A stretch of 64,000 nucleotides of DNA from Turicibacter sanguinis (GTDB lineage Bacteria > Bacillota_I > Bacilli_A > MOL361 > Turicibacteraceae). The stretch covers positions 857,501 through 921,500 of the forward strand of contig NZ_CP053187.1 of the NCBI RefSeq assembly GCF_013046825.1, given 5' to 3'. The notes under the pieces are model-generated. The model saw nothing but the letters and a program-made list of their open reading frames with translations. It was not told where the DNA came from and ran no database searches. Below, one piece after another: positions 31,262 to 40,070 of this stretch (its first letter is position 1; the number at the start of each line of letters is the position of its first letter). The position numbers and the translations under genes were made by a program.

Positions 31262-32578
31262 CTATCTCTGTCTACCTTCATCTCGAACATTTTCATATAA
31301 TAATTCAAGAATTTTAATCTTTGCATCACAGTTCTCACACTTTTCGATTAAATCTAATGGAAAATAGATTTTATGTTCTTGTTTTGCTTTAACTGCAATA
31401 ATTCCTTTAATAATCGTTGATACCTCTGAAATTTCTTGAATTGAACCATCACGCATCAGTAATTCAATGCAATCTGGTAAACAATTTGTTTTGTGTCCAT
31501 AATAATCATAAGGCGTCTTCATACTATGGTCAGTTAGTAAATAATAATTTGGGTCAATTCCTAATTCAATCATATAATTTTTTATATTTTCTAATTTATC
31601 GTGCGATTGCTCACTTGGAATATAGTGAACTTCCTTAAATAATCGACGACTCATAAAACGATCGGCGAAATCACGTAAAATAGCATCATCTTCTTCAGTA
31701 AATTGTGCAGCATAATACTGAATAGTTGAATCATCAAATTTTAAATACGTTTCAATCGATGGTTCTGCTTGTAAAAATAGATTTCTCAAATCATCAATTG
31801 GTTTTTTAAATTCATAATCTGATTCAATTAATTCTCGAACACGACGAAGCATATTTTGAATAATTAAATCAAAACTACGCCCTGTTGAATGTAAATAGAC
31901 TTGCCAATACATTTGATAACGACTCATTAAATAATCTTCAATCGCATGCATTCCTGAAACTTTATAGACAATTTTATTATTAATCACTCGCATTGTTCTT
32001 AAAATACGATCAACATCAATCTCTCCATAAGGTGCTCCAGTAAAATAAGCATCTCTTAATAAATAATCTAAACGGTCTGCATCAAGTTGACTAGAAATGA
32101 TATTGATAACGAGTGGATTTGGATAAGTCTTATTAATAACATCTCTAACTTTTTTCGCAAATCCAGGCTGATAATTTTCAAGAACTGCATTAACTTCCGT
32201 ATTTTCCATAATAATACGCTCAGTAAACACCTCATGTCGAACTTCAAACACTGATTCAAAAGAATGCGAAAAAGGTCCATGTCCTAAATCATGCAGTAGA
32301 GCAGCAGACAAAATTAATAAACGTTCTTCTTCATCTAGCTCAATTTCACGATGAAATAAAGCACGAATCATTTGTCTTGCCATTTCATAAACACCTAGAG
32401 AGTGTGAAAAACGACTATGTTCTGCAGTATGGAAAACCATATACGTTCCACCTAATTGTTTAATGCGGCGTAAGCGTTGAACCTCTTTTGTTTGAATTAA
32501 ATCCCAGATTAACTTATCATAAACATGAACATATCCATATACAGGGTCTCTAAAAACCTTCTCTTCTAACATTTTCAT
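31262..32578 (-). CDS. HD-domain phosphohydrolase (dNTPase-like, YwfO type)
   Basis: 438 residues. The HD metal site is visible: HSRFSHSLGVYEMA (near residue 54) and ALLHDLGHGPFSHSFE (near 91), then SSQLDADRLDYLLRDA, the usual order of the YwfO/SAMHD1-like group of dNTP triphosphohydrolases. Substrate is inferred only from family. The gene ends 16 bp before rnmV so it probably heads the rnmV-rsmA transcript. The ribosome site (GGTGATAG) is weak; ATG at codon 3 is an alternative start. Confidence 0.85.
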   Translation of the reverse strand: MKMLEEKVFRDPVYGYVHVYDKLIWDLIQTKEVQRLRRIKQLGGTYMVFHTAEHSRFSHSLGVYEMARQMIRALFHREIELDEEERLLILSAALLHDLGHGPFSHSFESVFEVRHEVFTERIIMENTEVNAVLENYQPGFAKKVRDVINKTYPNPLVINIISSQLDADRLDYLLRDAYFTGAPYGEIDVDRILRTMRVINNKIVYKVSGMHAIEDYLMSRYQMYWQVYLHSTGRSFDLIIQNMLRRVRELIESDYEFKKPIDDLRNLFLQAEPSIETYLKFDDSTIQYYAAQFTEEDDAILRDFADRFMSRRLFKEVHYIPSEQSHDKLENIKNYMIELGIDPNYYLLTDHSMKTPYDYYGHKTNCLPDCIELLMRDGSIQEISEVSTIIKGIIAVKAKQEHKIYFPLDLIEKCENCDAKIKILELLYENVRDEGRQR

Positions 32579-32754
32579 TGCACTATCACCATCTATATTA
32601 AATTAAATACTTTTTTCATTTTAATCAATGTAAATAAACTCATTTCTTACATTATTAGTATACCACATAATATAGCGACTTAAAGCCAGACAACAAAAGC
32701 TTTGACAATAATTAAGATAAATACAAGGCTTTTACAGGTTTCGACATTCAAATA

Positions 32755-32763
32755 TGATATAAT
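32755..32763 (+). promoter_or_regulatory. extended -10 promoter element
   Basis: TG-A-TATAAT lies 36 bases upstream of the orphan gene, without a clear -35. A small hairpin (CTGATAA / TTATCAG) follows between the expected start and the ribosome site. Confidence 0.5.
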
Positions 32764-32798
32764 CATCTCTGATAACGCTTTTATCAGGATGTGATTTC

Positions 32799-33125
32799 AT
32801 GTGTATAAAGACCTACAATCAACTGATGCAGAGGCAAGAATCTTTTTTAAGAAAACATTATTTATTTGAAATGCTCATTTTTGAAATTTATAATACGCTA
32901 CAATCTTTTTCTCCTAGTTCATTAAATACAGTAGAACTCTTTTCTGAACTATCCCCCTTTTTAAAGGCGCGCATCTCATTTATAATGCATTCTCAGACAG
33001 ACGCTTCCGATTTATTTAAAACTCATGAAGAAATCATAAAATATGTTGCCGATCTTTTAGCAGACAAAATATTTTCAATTCATGTTAAAAATGGAGGCTA
33101 TTATTATGAACAGGTAGAAAAATAA
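32799..33125 (+). CDS. hypothetical protein, 108 aa
   Basis: I do not recognise a family. The protein is predicted soluble and mostly helical, with no Cys cluster, signal peptide or membrane segment; only one Cys, at residue 2. It reads MCIKTYNQLMQRQESFLRKH at the start and ends KNGGYYYEQVEK. An AGGATGTGATTTC ribosome region, an extended -10 promoter and a terminator frame it as an independent single gene, opposite in direction to both neighbours. A hairpin directly upstream of the ribosome site could modulate translation. Confidence 0.7.
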   Translation: MCIKTYNQLMQRQESFLRKHYLFEMLIFEIYNTLQSFSPSSLNTVELFSELSPFLKARISFIMHSQTDASDLFKTHEEIIKYVADLLADKIFSIHVKNGGYYYEQVEK

Positions 33126-33165
33126 ACTTTCTATCCTAATCATGACCACAGCTTTTCTAATTCAA

Positions 33166-33204
33166 ACAAAAAAGACGATAAATAATCATTTATCGTCTTT
33201 TTTG
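33166..33204. terminator. bidirectional terminator
   Basis: AAAAGACGATAAAT pairs with ATTTATCGTCTTTT, with T-runs on both sides, between the convergent orphan gene and the DUF1450 gene. Confidence 0.9.
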
Positions 33205-33456
33205 TTATTTTCCTAAAAATTCTTTAACTTTTGCAATTAATTCATCTTCATTCGTAGCTAAAATCGGTTTATTATTAACAAATACAAACGCTCGATCACG
33301 ACCTGGGCCACAATATGATTGACATCCAGTATAGATCTTTGCTTTTGGGTCAATTGCTTTTAACCGTGGTAATAATGTATTTACATTTGTTGCCTTACAT
33401 TTATCGCAAATGCGGAACTCATTTGGTTCTGCAAATAAATCATCTAAATTAAACAT
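33205..33456 (-). CDS. DUF1450 family protein
   Basis: 83 residues, small Cys-containing protein of the YuzB-like DUF1450 group. Two Cys pairs are visible: CDKCKAT near residue 17, and [11 protein letters not shown] near residue 45, the latter the family hallmark (GCxxYCG). The C-terminal [18 protein letters not shown] resembles the family tail. Function unknown; a thioredoxin-like or metal-binding fold is suspected. Start at ATG 33456 after GGAAGGTG; the upstream frame to 33483 overlaps that ribosome site. Confidence 0.75.
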   Translation of the reverse strand: MFNLDDLFAEPNEFRICDKCKATNVNTLLPRLKAIDPKAKIYTGCQSYCGPGRDRAFVFVNNKPILATNEDELIAKVKEFLGK

Positions 33457-33712
33457 ATTGCTACACCTTCCTTTTCCTCTCATGCTTCAAGTGTATCTCT
33501 ATAGAGTTTATAAAAAAATAAAGATTGTGTCAACTATAACACTAATTCAACAGACATGAAGAAACCTCCTATTCATAATATAGGAGGTCTTATTATTTAT
33601 ATATAGAAATTTTCAGTCCTAGGTCTCTATCCTCGAAAAGTCACCTTTCTCTAATAAAGAAAGTAAGAATTTATCCAGTATGAAAAACTTATCTGGACCT
33701 ATATATTAAATA

Positions 33713-34678
33713 TTATAATAAAGTTTGGTTAGCTGTAATGATTGCAGTGCTGTACACATCTTCTGGTGAACATCCACGTGATAAATCATTTACTGGTTTA
33801 TTTAATCCAGCTAAGATTGGCCCTACTGCTTCAAATCCACCTAAACGTTGCGCAATTTTGTATCCAATATTTCCAGCATTTAAATCAGGGAATACGAATA
33901 CGTTAGCATGCCCTGCAACTTTTGAATCTTTAACTTTTGTAGCAGCTACTGATGGAACGAAGGCGGCATCAAATTGTAATTCTCCATCATAGTCAAAATC
34001 AAGTTCCATACCATTTAAAATTTCCATTGCATCTGTTACTTTTTTAGTTTCTTCTGTTTTTGCAGAACCTTTTGTTGAGAAGCTTAATAATGCTACTTTC
34101 GGCTCCATATCAAACATACGTGCAACACGTGCAGACTCGATTGCAAATTCAGCTAAATCGCTGCTTGATGGATTTGGATTGATTGCGCAATCACCAAAGA
34201 TATAACGCTCATCTCCACGTAACATTGCGAAGTATCCAAATGTTTTTGAAATTCCTGGTTTAGTTTTGATAATTTGTAATGCAGGGCGAACTGTATCTCC
34301 TGTTGAATGAATTGCTCCTGATACTAATCCTGCTGCTAATCCCATATGAACTAACATTGTTCCAAAATAGTTTACATTTAATACTAATTCACGAGCTTGT
34401 TCTTCAGTTACTTTTCCTTTACGAACTGCTACTAATTCAGCAACCATTTCATCTAATTTGTCATAATGTTTTGGATCGATAATTTCGCATCCTTCTAATG
34501 AATATGTTCCTGCTGCTGCTTGAACTTCTTCAGCTGAACCAATTAAAATTGGTTTTAACATGTTTTCGCGTGCTAATAAGCTTGCTGCTTGAACAACGCG
34601 TGGTTCATTACCTTCAGGGAATACGATACGAATATTTTTCCCGATAATTTGATTCTTTAAACTTGTCATGATATCCAT
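33713..34678 (-). CDS. pta: phosphate acetyltransferase
   Basis: Converts acetyl-CoA and phosphate to acetyl phosphate, leading to ATP through acetate kinase (not in this window). About 321 residues, the short Firmicute type. IRIVFPEGNEPRVVQAA at the start, LVSGAIHSTGDTVRPALQI and VFPDLNAGNIGYKIAQRL are typical. Start at ATG 34678 behind AAAGGTGG; ATG 34669 is also possible. It suits a fermentative cell with Pfl as acetyl-CoA source. The 33457-33712 gap contains a 9-bp hairpin (33564-33588) without a good T-tract. Confidence 0.96.
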   Translation of the reverse strand: MDIMTSLKNQIIGKNIRIVFPEGNEPRVVQAASLLARENMLKPILIGSAEEVQAAAGTYSLEGCEIIDPKHYDKLDEMVAELVAVRKGKVTEEQARELVLNVNYFGTMLVHMGLAAGLVSGAIHSTGDTVRPALQIIKTKPGISKTFGYFAMLRGDERYIFGDCAINPNPSSSDLAEFAIESARVARMFDMEPKVALLSFSTKGSAKTEETKKVTDAMEILNGMELDFDYDGELQFDAAFVPSVAATKVKDSKVAGHANVFVFPDLNAGNIGYKIAQRLGGFEAVGPILAGLNKPVNDLSRGCSPEDVYSTAIITANQTLL

Positions 34679-34803
34679 CGAATTTACCACCTTTAATATA
34701 TGTTCTATATGTCTACTTTCATTTTACTCCTTTTGCTAAAAAAATAAAAGGTTAATACCTTTTATTTTTTTTATTTTTTTTATCATTTTTTGGCAACCGA
34801 TAC

Positions 34804-34811
34804 CATATGAT
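34804..34811 (+). promoter_or_regulatory. candidate sigma-E -10 element for cwlJ
   Basis: CATATGAT resembles the mother-cell sigma-E -10 (CATACAAT-like). A TCATTTTT stretch lies 13 bases upstream. cwlJ is sigma-E dependent in Bacillus; this match is by eye. Confidence 0.35.
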
Positions 34812-34830
34812 TTACAGAGAGGTGATGGTC

Positions 34831-35253
34831 ATGGCGGTTATTAAAGCTACACAAAAAGATGTGGAACTACTCGCTAGACTCATGCGTGCCGAAGCTGAGA
34901 GTGACGGAAATATGGGAATGCTATGCGTTGGAAACGTTGGCGTTAACCGTGTTCTTGCAGATTGTCTCGACTTCAAAGACATTAATTCGGTTGAACAAAT
35001 GATATTTCAATCACCTGGTGGATTTGAAGCAACACAATATGGTTACTTTTATCAACGCGCACGTGAAAATGAAATTCAACTCGCTCGTCGAGTGATTAAT
35101 GGAGAACGGTTCGAACCTGCAAGTACAGCACTTTGGTTCTACAACCCTTTCCAAGAGGATTGTCCTATTAAATTCTGGGGACAATGGAATTCTGGTCGAT
35201 ATGGAGAGCACTGCTTCTATATTCCACTAGAATCTGAAAATTGTTACGATTAA
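34831..35253 (+). CDS. cwlJ: spore cortex hydrolase CwlJ
   Basis: Cortex-lytic enzyme placed in the coat by the mother cell, needed for calcium-dipicolinate germination in Bacillus. 140 residues; Hydrolase_2 (SleB/CwlJ) domain spans the whole protein. MAVIKATQKDVELLARLMRA is close to the Bacillus start, with the conserved Glu right after; GMLCVGNVGVNRV and GYFYQRAR follow. No signal peptide, as in CwlJ and unlike SleB. Start ATG 34831 behind GAGGTG. gerQ follows after 26 bp, a pairing known from Bacillus. Confidence 0.95.
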   Translation: MAVIKATQKDVELLARLMRAEAESDGNMGMLCVGNVGVNRVLADCLDFKDINSVEQMIFQSPGGFEATQYGYFYQRARENEIQLARRVINGERFEPASTALWFYNPFQEDCPIKFWGQWNSGRYGEHCFYIPLESENCYD

Positions 35254-35279
35254 GGCAGTAATCTGAAAGGAGAGACATT

Positions 35280-35906
35280 ATGAGTTATTATTATTCTTAC
35301 CCTTATGGTCCAGTTCCAAATCCAATGGATTCTTATTGGCGATATCAATCTGTAACACCTGGAGGTACAAATCAAAATACGATTCCTCCATATCCTGCAG
35401 GAGCACCTATTACTCCACAAACACCAGATGAACCAAACCAAGTCCCACAACCTCCTCTTTACAATCCAGCAATCGTGCCATTTGGAAACACTTTAGCAAG
35501 AGGGATTAACTCTTATATTGAAAATATTTTACGATTAAATCGTGGAAAAATGGCAACTGTTTATATGACTTTCCAAGCTGGACAAACGGCAATGAACAAA
35601 AGCTTCACAGGGGTAGTTGAAGCAGCCGGAAAAGATCACATTATTTTAAGTGATCCAAACACAGGACATCGATATATTTTATTAATGGTATACGTAGACT
35701 ATATCGAATTCCCTGAAGAAATCAACTACTACTATCCAATCGATAATACACTCAATATTGTCGATCCTGATTTATTAGAAAAATATCCAGACCTTGCGGC
35801 CGTTTACAATTATGTAAAACAACAACAAGAACAACAATTCCAACAATTAAAACAGCAACAGCAGCAACAACAAATGACTCAAGGTGATTTAACTCAACAA
35901 TACTAA
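35280..35906 (+). CDS. gerQ: spore coat protein GerQ with Gln-rich C-terminal tail
   Basis: Inner coat protein needed for CwlJ localisation. 208 residues. The conserved core is about residues 75-165: INSYIENILRLNRGKMATVY, then AAGKDHIILSDPNTGHRYILL and VYVDYIEF. The N-terminal ~70 residues are Pro/Tyr/Asn-rich, as usual for GerQ. Residues 179-208 form a tail of about 30 residues with 16 Gln, including a run of seven. In Bacillus, GerQ is cross-linked by transglutaminase through Gln and Lys; whether this tail serves that is inference. Strong AAGGAGAG ribosome site; terminator follows. Confidence 0.95.
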   Translation: MSYYYSYPYGPVPNPMDSYWRYQSVTPGGTNQNTIPPYPAGAPITPQTPDEPNQVPQPPLYNPAIVPFGNTLARGINSYIENILRLNRGKMATVYMTFQAGQTAMNKSFTGVVEAAGKDHIILSDPNTGHRYILLMVYVDYIEFPEEINYYYPIDNTLNIVDPDLLEKYPDLAAVYNYVKQQQEQQFQQLKQQQQQQQMTQGDLTQQY

Positions 35907-35908
35907 TT

Positions 35909-35957
35909 AAAAACAGCACAAATAGTCTAATTAAGAACTATTTGTGCTGTTTTTTTA
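35909..35957. terminator. bidirectional terminator between gerQ and ung
   Basis: AAAACAGCACAAATAG pairs with CTATTTGTGCTGTTTT. T-runs occur on both strands; on the minus strand the stem begins at the ung stop codon. Confidence 0.92.
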
Positions 35958-36620
35958 TCTTAATGTCCAATCAATAGGCTTTAAGCCTTGAGAAATCAAA
36001 AATTCATTTGTACGTGAAAATGGATGACTACCAAAAAAACCACGGTAAGCTGATAAAGGAGAGGGATGTGCTGATTCAATCACAAAGTGACGTGATTGAT
36101 CAATTAACTTCGCTTTATTTCTTGCATGTTTTCCCCATAAAATAAATACAATTGGAGTTTGCTTTTTATTTAACTCTTTTAAAACTTGATCTGTAAAAGT
36201 TTCCCACCCCATGCCAACGTGTGACATTGGTTCTCCCTCTTTTACCGTTAACGTTGTATTTAGCAATAGTACTCCTTGCTTTGCCCATTGACTTAAATCT
36301 CCACTCTGTGGATAAATGCATCCGATATCGTCCACTAGTTCAGTAAAAATATTTCGAAGTGATGGTGGGAATGCTGTCCCTTTTTCAACTGAAAAACTCA
36401 ATCCATTTGCTTGATGGGGTCCATGATAAGGATCCTGACCTAAAATGACCACCTTCACTTCTGAATAAGGCGTTAAATTAAAAGCGGAAAAAACTTTTTC
36501 ACGAGGAGGATAAACAGTCGTTGTTTCATAAGCCTCTTTCAATTGTGAAAATAATTGTTTCATATACGGCAGTTCAAATTCTTTAGATAACACTAACTGC
36601 CAATCATTATGTAGAATCAT
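35955..36620 (-). CDS. ung: uracil-DNA glycosylase (family 1)
   Basis: Removes uracil from DNA. 221 residues. The catalytic motif GQDPYHGPHQANGLSFSV (residues ~60-77) holds the Asp, and HPSPLSAYRGFFGSHPFS is the His-containing intercalation loop. LNTTLTV and GWETFTDQVL are also typical. It is convergent with gerQ. Confidence 0.97.
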   Translation of the reverse strand: MILHNDWQLVLSKEFELPYMKQLFSQLKEAYETTTVYPPREKVFSAFNLTPYSEVKVVILGQDPYHGPHQANGLSFSVEKGTAFPPSLRNIFTELVDDIGCIYPQSGDLSQWAKQGVLLLNTTLTVKEGEPMSHVGMGWETFTDQVLKELNKKQTPIVFILWGKHARNKAKLIDQSRHFVIESAHPSPLSAYRGFFGSHPFSRTNEFLISQGLKPIDWTLR

Positions 36621-36669
36621 CTGGCTTCACCTCATTACTTAATCTTTTAAAATTTATATCATTTACTAT

Positions 36670-36699
36670 AAAAATAAAGGAACCTATTACAAGGTTCCG
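36670..36699 (-). terminator. terminator after the ECF T component
   Basis: GGAACC pairs with GGTTCC around an 8-nt loop and is followed by TTTATTTT on the minus strand. Confidence 0.75.
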
Positions 36700-36703
36700 C
36701 TAT

Positions 36704-37474
36704 TTAAACAAGAACTATACCGGCTAATACGATACAAGTCAAACTAACCATCACTGTATCTTTATTCTTCCACGTTAATTGATAAATAGAAGTTCGGTGC
36801 TCACCCACAATATAACCTCGGCAATCCATGACGTCCATCATCATCGTTAAACGTTTAATAGTATTAGCAATTGCCGGAATAATGATAGACATGAGTTTAT
36901 TTAGTTTTTCCATAAATGGTAGTTCACTAAAATCTAACCCACGTGATTGTTGAGCACTATAAATAACTTTGACTTCATCTAAAATCATTGGAATTAAACG
37001 AATGGCTAGACTAGTCATAAATGCAAATTTTTCAGCTGCAACACTATTAAATAATCGTCTTGCACCTGCAACTAATTCATTTGGCGCTGTTGTAAAAGTC
37101 AATAAAGCACCCATTAATACAAATAATATCATTTTACTACTATAGAAAAGACCTTGAATAAATCCATCTGAAAAAATTTTAATAAAACCAAACTCAAATA
37201 ACAGACGATTACCTTCTGTTAAGGTGAAAAAGATAATAAAGAATAGATACATGTACTTTAAAAACATCGCCTGTTTTAAATAAAATTTGAGTGGAATATT
37301 ACTCATTAATAAAAAGCAGATCATAAATAAAAAACCAATTAACAATTGAGTCCACGATGAAATCATAATAATCATTAATACATTTAAAAACATAATGATG
37401 ATTTTAGCTCGTGGATCAAGATTATGATAACTCGATGATGTAGGGATATATCGCCCAAGCCATAATTTTTTCAT
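36704..37474 (-). CDS. ECF transporter transmembrane (T) component, CbiQ/EcfT family
   Basis: 256 residues with about five hydrophobic segments. LDPRAKIIIMF near the N-terminus is the EcfT opening. Two coupling motifs of the A-R-G type are seen: SAQQSRGLDF near residue 178 and MDCRGY near 221, both expected to contact ATPase subunits. No ECF ATPase genes are in this window, so they must be encoded elsewhere or shared. It lies 16 bp behind the Gx-family gene, a probable operon. Confidence 0.85.
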   Translation of the reverse strand: MKKLWLGRYIPTSSSYHNLDPRAKIIIMFLNVLMIIMISSWTQLLIGFLFMICFLLMSNIPLKFYLKQAMFLKYMYLFFIIFFTLTEGNRLLFEFGFIKIFSDGFIQGLFYSSKMILFVLMGALLTFTTAPNELVAGARRLFNSVAAEKFAFMTSLAIRLIPMILDEVKVIYSAQQSRGLDFSELPFMEKLNKLMSIIIPAIANTIKRLTMMMDVMDCRGYIVGEHRTSIYQLTWKNKDTVMVSLTCIVLAGIVLV

Positions 37475-37489
37475 CTATCTCTCCTACTA

Positions 37490-38038
37490 TTATGCTGTTA
37501 ACTTATAGTTTTTTTTGAATAAATCAAATTCATTTAAACGTGACATTGTCAATTTAGCAACGATTCCAACTGCAACACCAGTCACTAGTCCTAGTGGTAA
37601 TAAAAGCATCATATAATACGCAATCGCTTTTGTTTGAATTAAAATCATGGCTACAATTATCTGTCCAATATTGTGCATGACTCCACCAATCATACTAACA
37701 CCTATTAAACTTACTTGATTTTTTCCTAGTTTAAAGACTGTGATCATAGCAATATAACTTAAAATTGCCCCCACAAAGCCATAGAAAAACATTGAGAATG
37801 TCCCTAGTAATAGGGTCGTTAATACGGTTTTTAATATAATAACAAACAACATATCTTTAACATCTAAATAATATAATCCAATTACTATCATAATATTAGC
37901 TAACCCTAGTTTCATCCCTGGAATCGGTAATTTAATAGGAAGCATTGCTTCAACAATTCCTAGGACAATCGCTAATGCCGCAATTAAGACGACTAACATC
38001 ATTTTCTCTAAATTCTCACGATTATTTTTACGATTCAA
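37490..38038 (-). CDS. Gx transporter family membrane protein (old name: heptaprenyl diphosphate synthase component I)
   Basis: 182 residues, five or six hydrophobic segments. The KLPIPGMKLGLANIMIVIGL region and GGVMHNIGQII fit the PF07456 group, now regarded as S-component-like membrane proteins rather than prenyl synthase subunits. The partner EcfT gene downstream supports a transport role; the substrate is unknown. The name should not be confused with the true HepS-like ORF at 38692. Confidence 0.75.
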   Translation of the reverse strand: MNRKNNRENLEKMMLVVLIAALAIVLGIVEAMLPIKLPIPGMKLGLANIMIVIGLYYLDVKDMLFVIILKTVLTTLLLGTFSMFFYGFVGAILSYIAMITVFKLGKNQVSLIGVSMIGGVMHNIGQIIVAMILIQTKAIAYYMMLLLPLGLVTGVAVGIVAKLTMSRLNEFDLFKKNYKLTA

Positions 38039-38196
38039 TATTGAAACCTCCCGACTTTGAACCTCTATATTATATCACGACAAATACCGTCTTTTTAACC
38101 CCTACCTTGCACATAATGTTAGCACTTTAAAGTTTACAAATTATTTGATAAAATTAAGACCATGAAGATTGAAAGTTAAGATAGGAGGGCTACTCA

Positions 38197-38616
38197 ATGA
38201 GCCAATGTATTTTTTGTAAAATCATTAATAAAGAAATTCCAGGACATGTCGTTTATGAAGATGAATTTGTATTAGCATTTTTAGATATTTCTCAATCAAC
38301 AAAGGGTCACACTCTAGTTATTCCTAAAAAACACGCTCAAGATGTATTTTCAATGACTGCAGAAGATATGAGTCATGTCTTTAGCATCGTGCCAAAGTTA
38401 GCAAATGCATTAAAAACAACATTCAATTGTAACGGATTAAATGTTGTTAATAATAACGGTGTGGCAGCTGGACAAACGGTATTCCACTATCATGTGCATT
38501 TAATTCCCCGTTATGATGAAACAGATGGTTTTTCAAATTCTTATGCAAACAATATGGAAAATTATACGCCTGAAACGTTAGCAGCACTTAAAGAAGAGGT
38601 TATTAAAAGTCTGTAA
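38197..38616 (+). CDS. HIT family nucleotide hydrolase (Hit/YhiT-type)
   Basis: 139 residues. CIFCKIINKEIPGHVVYED at the start and the histidine triad HYHVHLIPR near residue 98 define the family. The two N-terminal Cys may bind zinc with downstream His. Probably cleaves adenosine phosphoramidate or dinucleoside polyphosphates; exact substrate unknown. AGGAGG ribosome site. Confidence 0.95.
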   Translation: MSQCIFCKIINKEIPGHVVYEDEFVLAFLDISQSTKGHTLVIPKKHAQDVFSMTAEDMSHVFSIVPKLANALKTTFNCNGLNVVNNNGVAAGQTVFHYHVHLIPRYDETDGFSNSYANNMENYTPETLAALKEEVIKSL

Positions 38617-38691
38617 TCTTCGTCTGTATATTTATCCCTTAATTTCAAATAATAATTATGTTAAAACTTTGAATAATAGGGAGAAATATGC

Positions 38692-39120
38692 ATGAACGAA
38701 CAGGTTATATCAGAAATTAAAACTTTAATTGCTCCACATATTTCATTAACTATCTCCGTGAATGAAGACTTATTAGCAAATCTTGAGACATATTTTATTT
38801 CGAATAAAAAGACTTTCAAGGAGTATAAATCAACATTAGTGGCGATAGGTTTATTAAGCTTATACATTAATTGTCATCAACAAATTAACAATACTTTATC
38901 TCATCAGGAGATTTCAAGATTCATTTTATTGGGAGATTATTTCTATAGCCTTTATTATCATTATTGCTCCCTTAACGCTTTTCATCTCGTGAAATATAAT
39001 TTAGCACAGAAGCTTAAACAAATAGAATTAGTCACAATTAATCAAGACCTCCCCTCTTTAACATCTGAAATCATAAAATTCTTTAATGAGGAGGTCCCTT
39101 ACGATGAGCTTATTATGTAA
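38692..39120 (+). CDS. HepS-like heptaprenyl diphosphate synthase small subunit
   Basis: 142 residues, helical. LLGDYFYSLYYHY near residue 80 resembles the most conserved patch of HEPPP synthase subunit 1 (GDYxSSxxY), and it is followed at once by a polyprenyl synthetase, with a 17-base overlap (39104-39120). In Bacillus HepS plus HepT form the active enzyme, with menG between them; menG is absent here. Assignment rests on this motif and position, as overall similarity is weak. Start ATG 38692 follows GGGAGAAATATGC. Confidence 0.6.
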   Translation: MNEQVISEIKTLIAPHISLTISVNEDLLANLETYFISNKKTFKEYKSTLVAIGLLSLYINCHQQINNTLSHQEISRFILLGDYFYSLYYHYCSLNAFHLVKYNLAQKLKQIELVTINQDLPSLTSEIIKFFNEEVPYDELIM

Positions 39121-40060
39121 ATTTGGGTACGATGAGCAATACTTTAATGACCTACTCCTTAAAGCTGTGAGCTCGGATTCAACACTTTTTTCTGATCCTA
39201 AAATGATGAACGATCTTCTTCAAATCATTATGAACGGTGGTAAAAGAATTAGACCTTTATTCGTGTTATTGGCAGCTGATTTAAAAGAGAATGTCAATAA
39301 ACAAGAGATTTATACAGCTGCAGTTGCAATTGAGTTAATGCATGTTGCGTCATTAATTCACGATGATATCATCGATGAATCAACAACAAGACACAATGTG
39401 ACCACTCTGCATGAGCAATATTCACTTACGGTCGGCGTACATCTTGGAAATTTTGTTTTAAATAAAAGTTTAGAGCTTTTTTCTGAATTTAAAATTCCAA
39501 AATTACATCAAGAAATTGCGGTTGTTATGAATAACCTTTGCTTAGGCGAGCTTAATCAACAGCATAATCACTTTAATTTTGACTTAAGTTTTGATGATTA
39601 CATCAATAAAAGCTATCAAAAAACAGGTGCTTTAATTTCTTTAAGTTTAGTTGTTGGTGGATTAGTAGCGGGATTAGATGCCAATATCATCAATCAACTC
39701 TCTACTATTGGGAGTCAAATCGGTATCGCTTATCAATTAAAAGACGATATTCTTGATTTTACAAGTACATCAAAGAAAATAGGCAAACCTGTTGGCTATG
39801 ACTTAAGAAATGGTATTATTACATTGCCAACGATTTTTGCATTAGAGGATTCCCTTTTAAAAGACGATCTTTTATCACTTAATGTTGAAACGGAAAAAAG
39901 TAAATTTGATTTATTATGTGAGCAAATTAAAAATAGTGAACATATCCAAAGAGCAAACGACATTTGCTTCAAGTATATCAATTCATCTAAAAATTTAATT
40001 AATGAATTACCCCTTCAAAAAAATCAGTTTTTAAATCTAATAAATTTAATATTCAACTAA
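39104..40060 (+). CDS. trans-polyprenyl diphosphate synthase (HepT-like)
   Basis: About 318 residues. NGGKRIRPLFVLLAAD, first Asp-rich motif HDDIIDESTTRH (near 90) and second LKDDILDF (near 220) are intact. Small residues Ala and Ser at positions 5 and 4 before the first motif fit long-chain products. The usual GDYLLA after the first motif is GNFVLN here. Likely makes the prenyl chain of a quinone or similar lipid; chain length is unproven. GAGGAGG precedes ATG 39104; the frame extends to 39086. Confidence 0.88.
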   Translation: MSLLCKFGYDEQYFNDLLLKAVSSDSTLFSDPKMMNDLLQIIMNGGKRIRPLFVLLAADLKENVNKQEIYTAAVAIELMHVASLIHDDIIDESTTRHNVTTLHEQYSLTVGVHLGNFVLNKSLELFSEFKIPKLHQEIAVVMNNLCLGELNQQHNHFNFDLSFDDYINKSYQKTGALISLSLVVGGLVAGLDANIINQLSTIGSQIGIAYQLKDDILDFTSTSKKIGKPVGYDLRNGIITLPTIFALEDSLLKDDLLSLNVETEKSKFDLLCEQIKNSEHIQRANDICFKYINSSKNLINELPLQKNQFLNLINLIFN

Positions 40061-40070
40061 GGAGAAAACT

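Noticed and set aside
33564-33588. 9-bp hairpin with AGGAGG and an ATG downstream on the minus strand, as a translation switch
   Set aside because: The reading frame after the ATG is only seven codons, so there is nothing to regulate.
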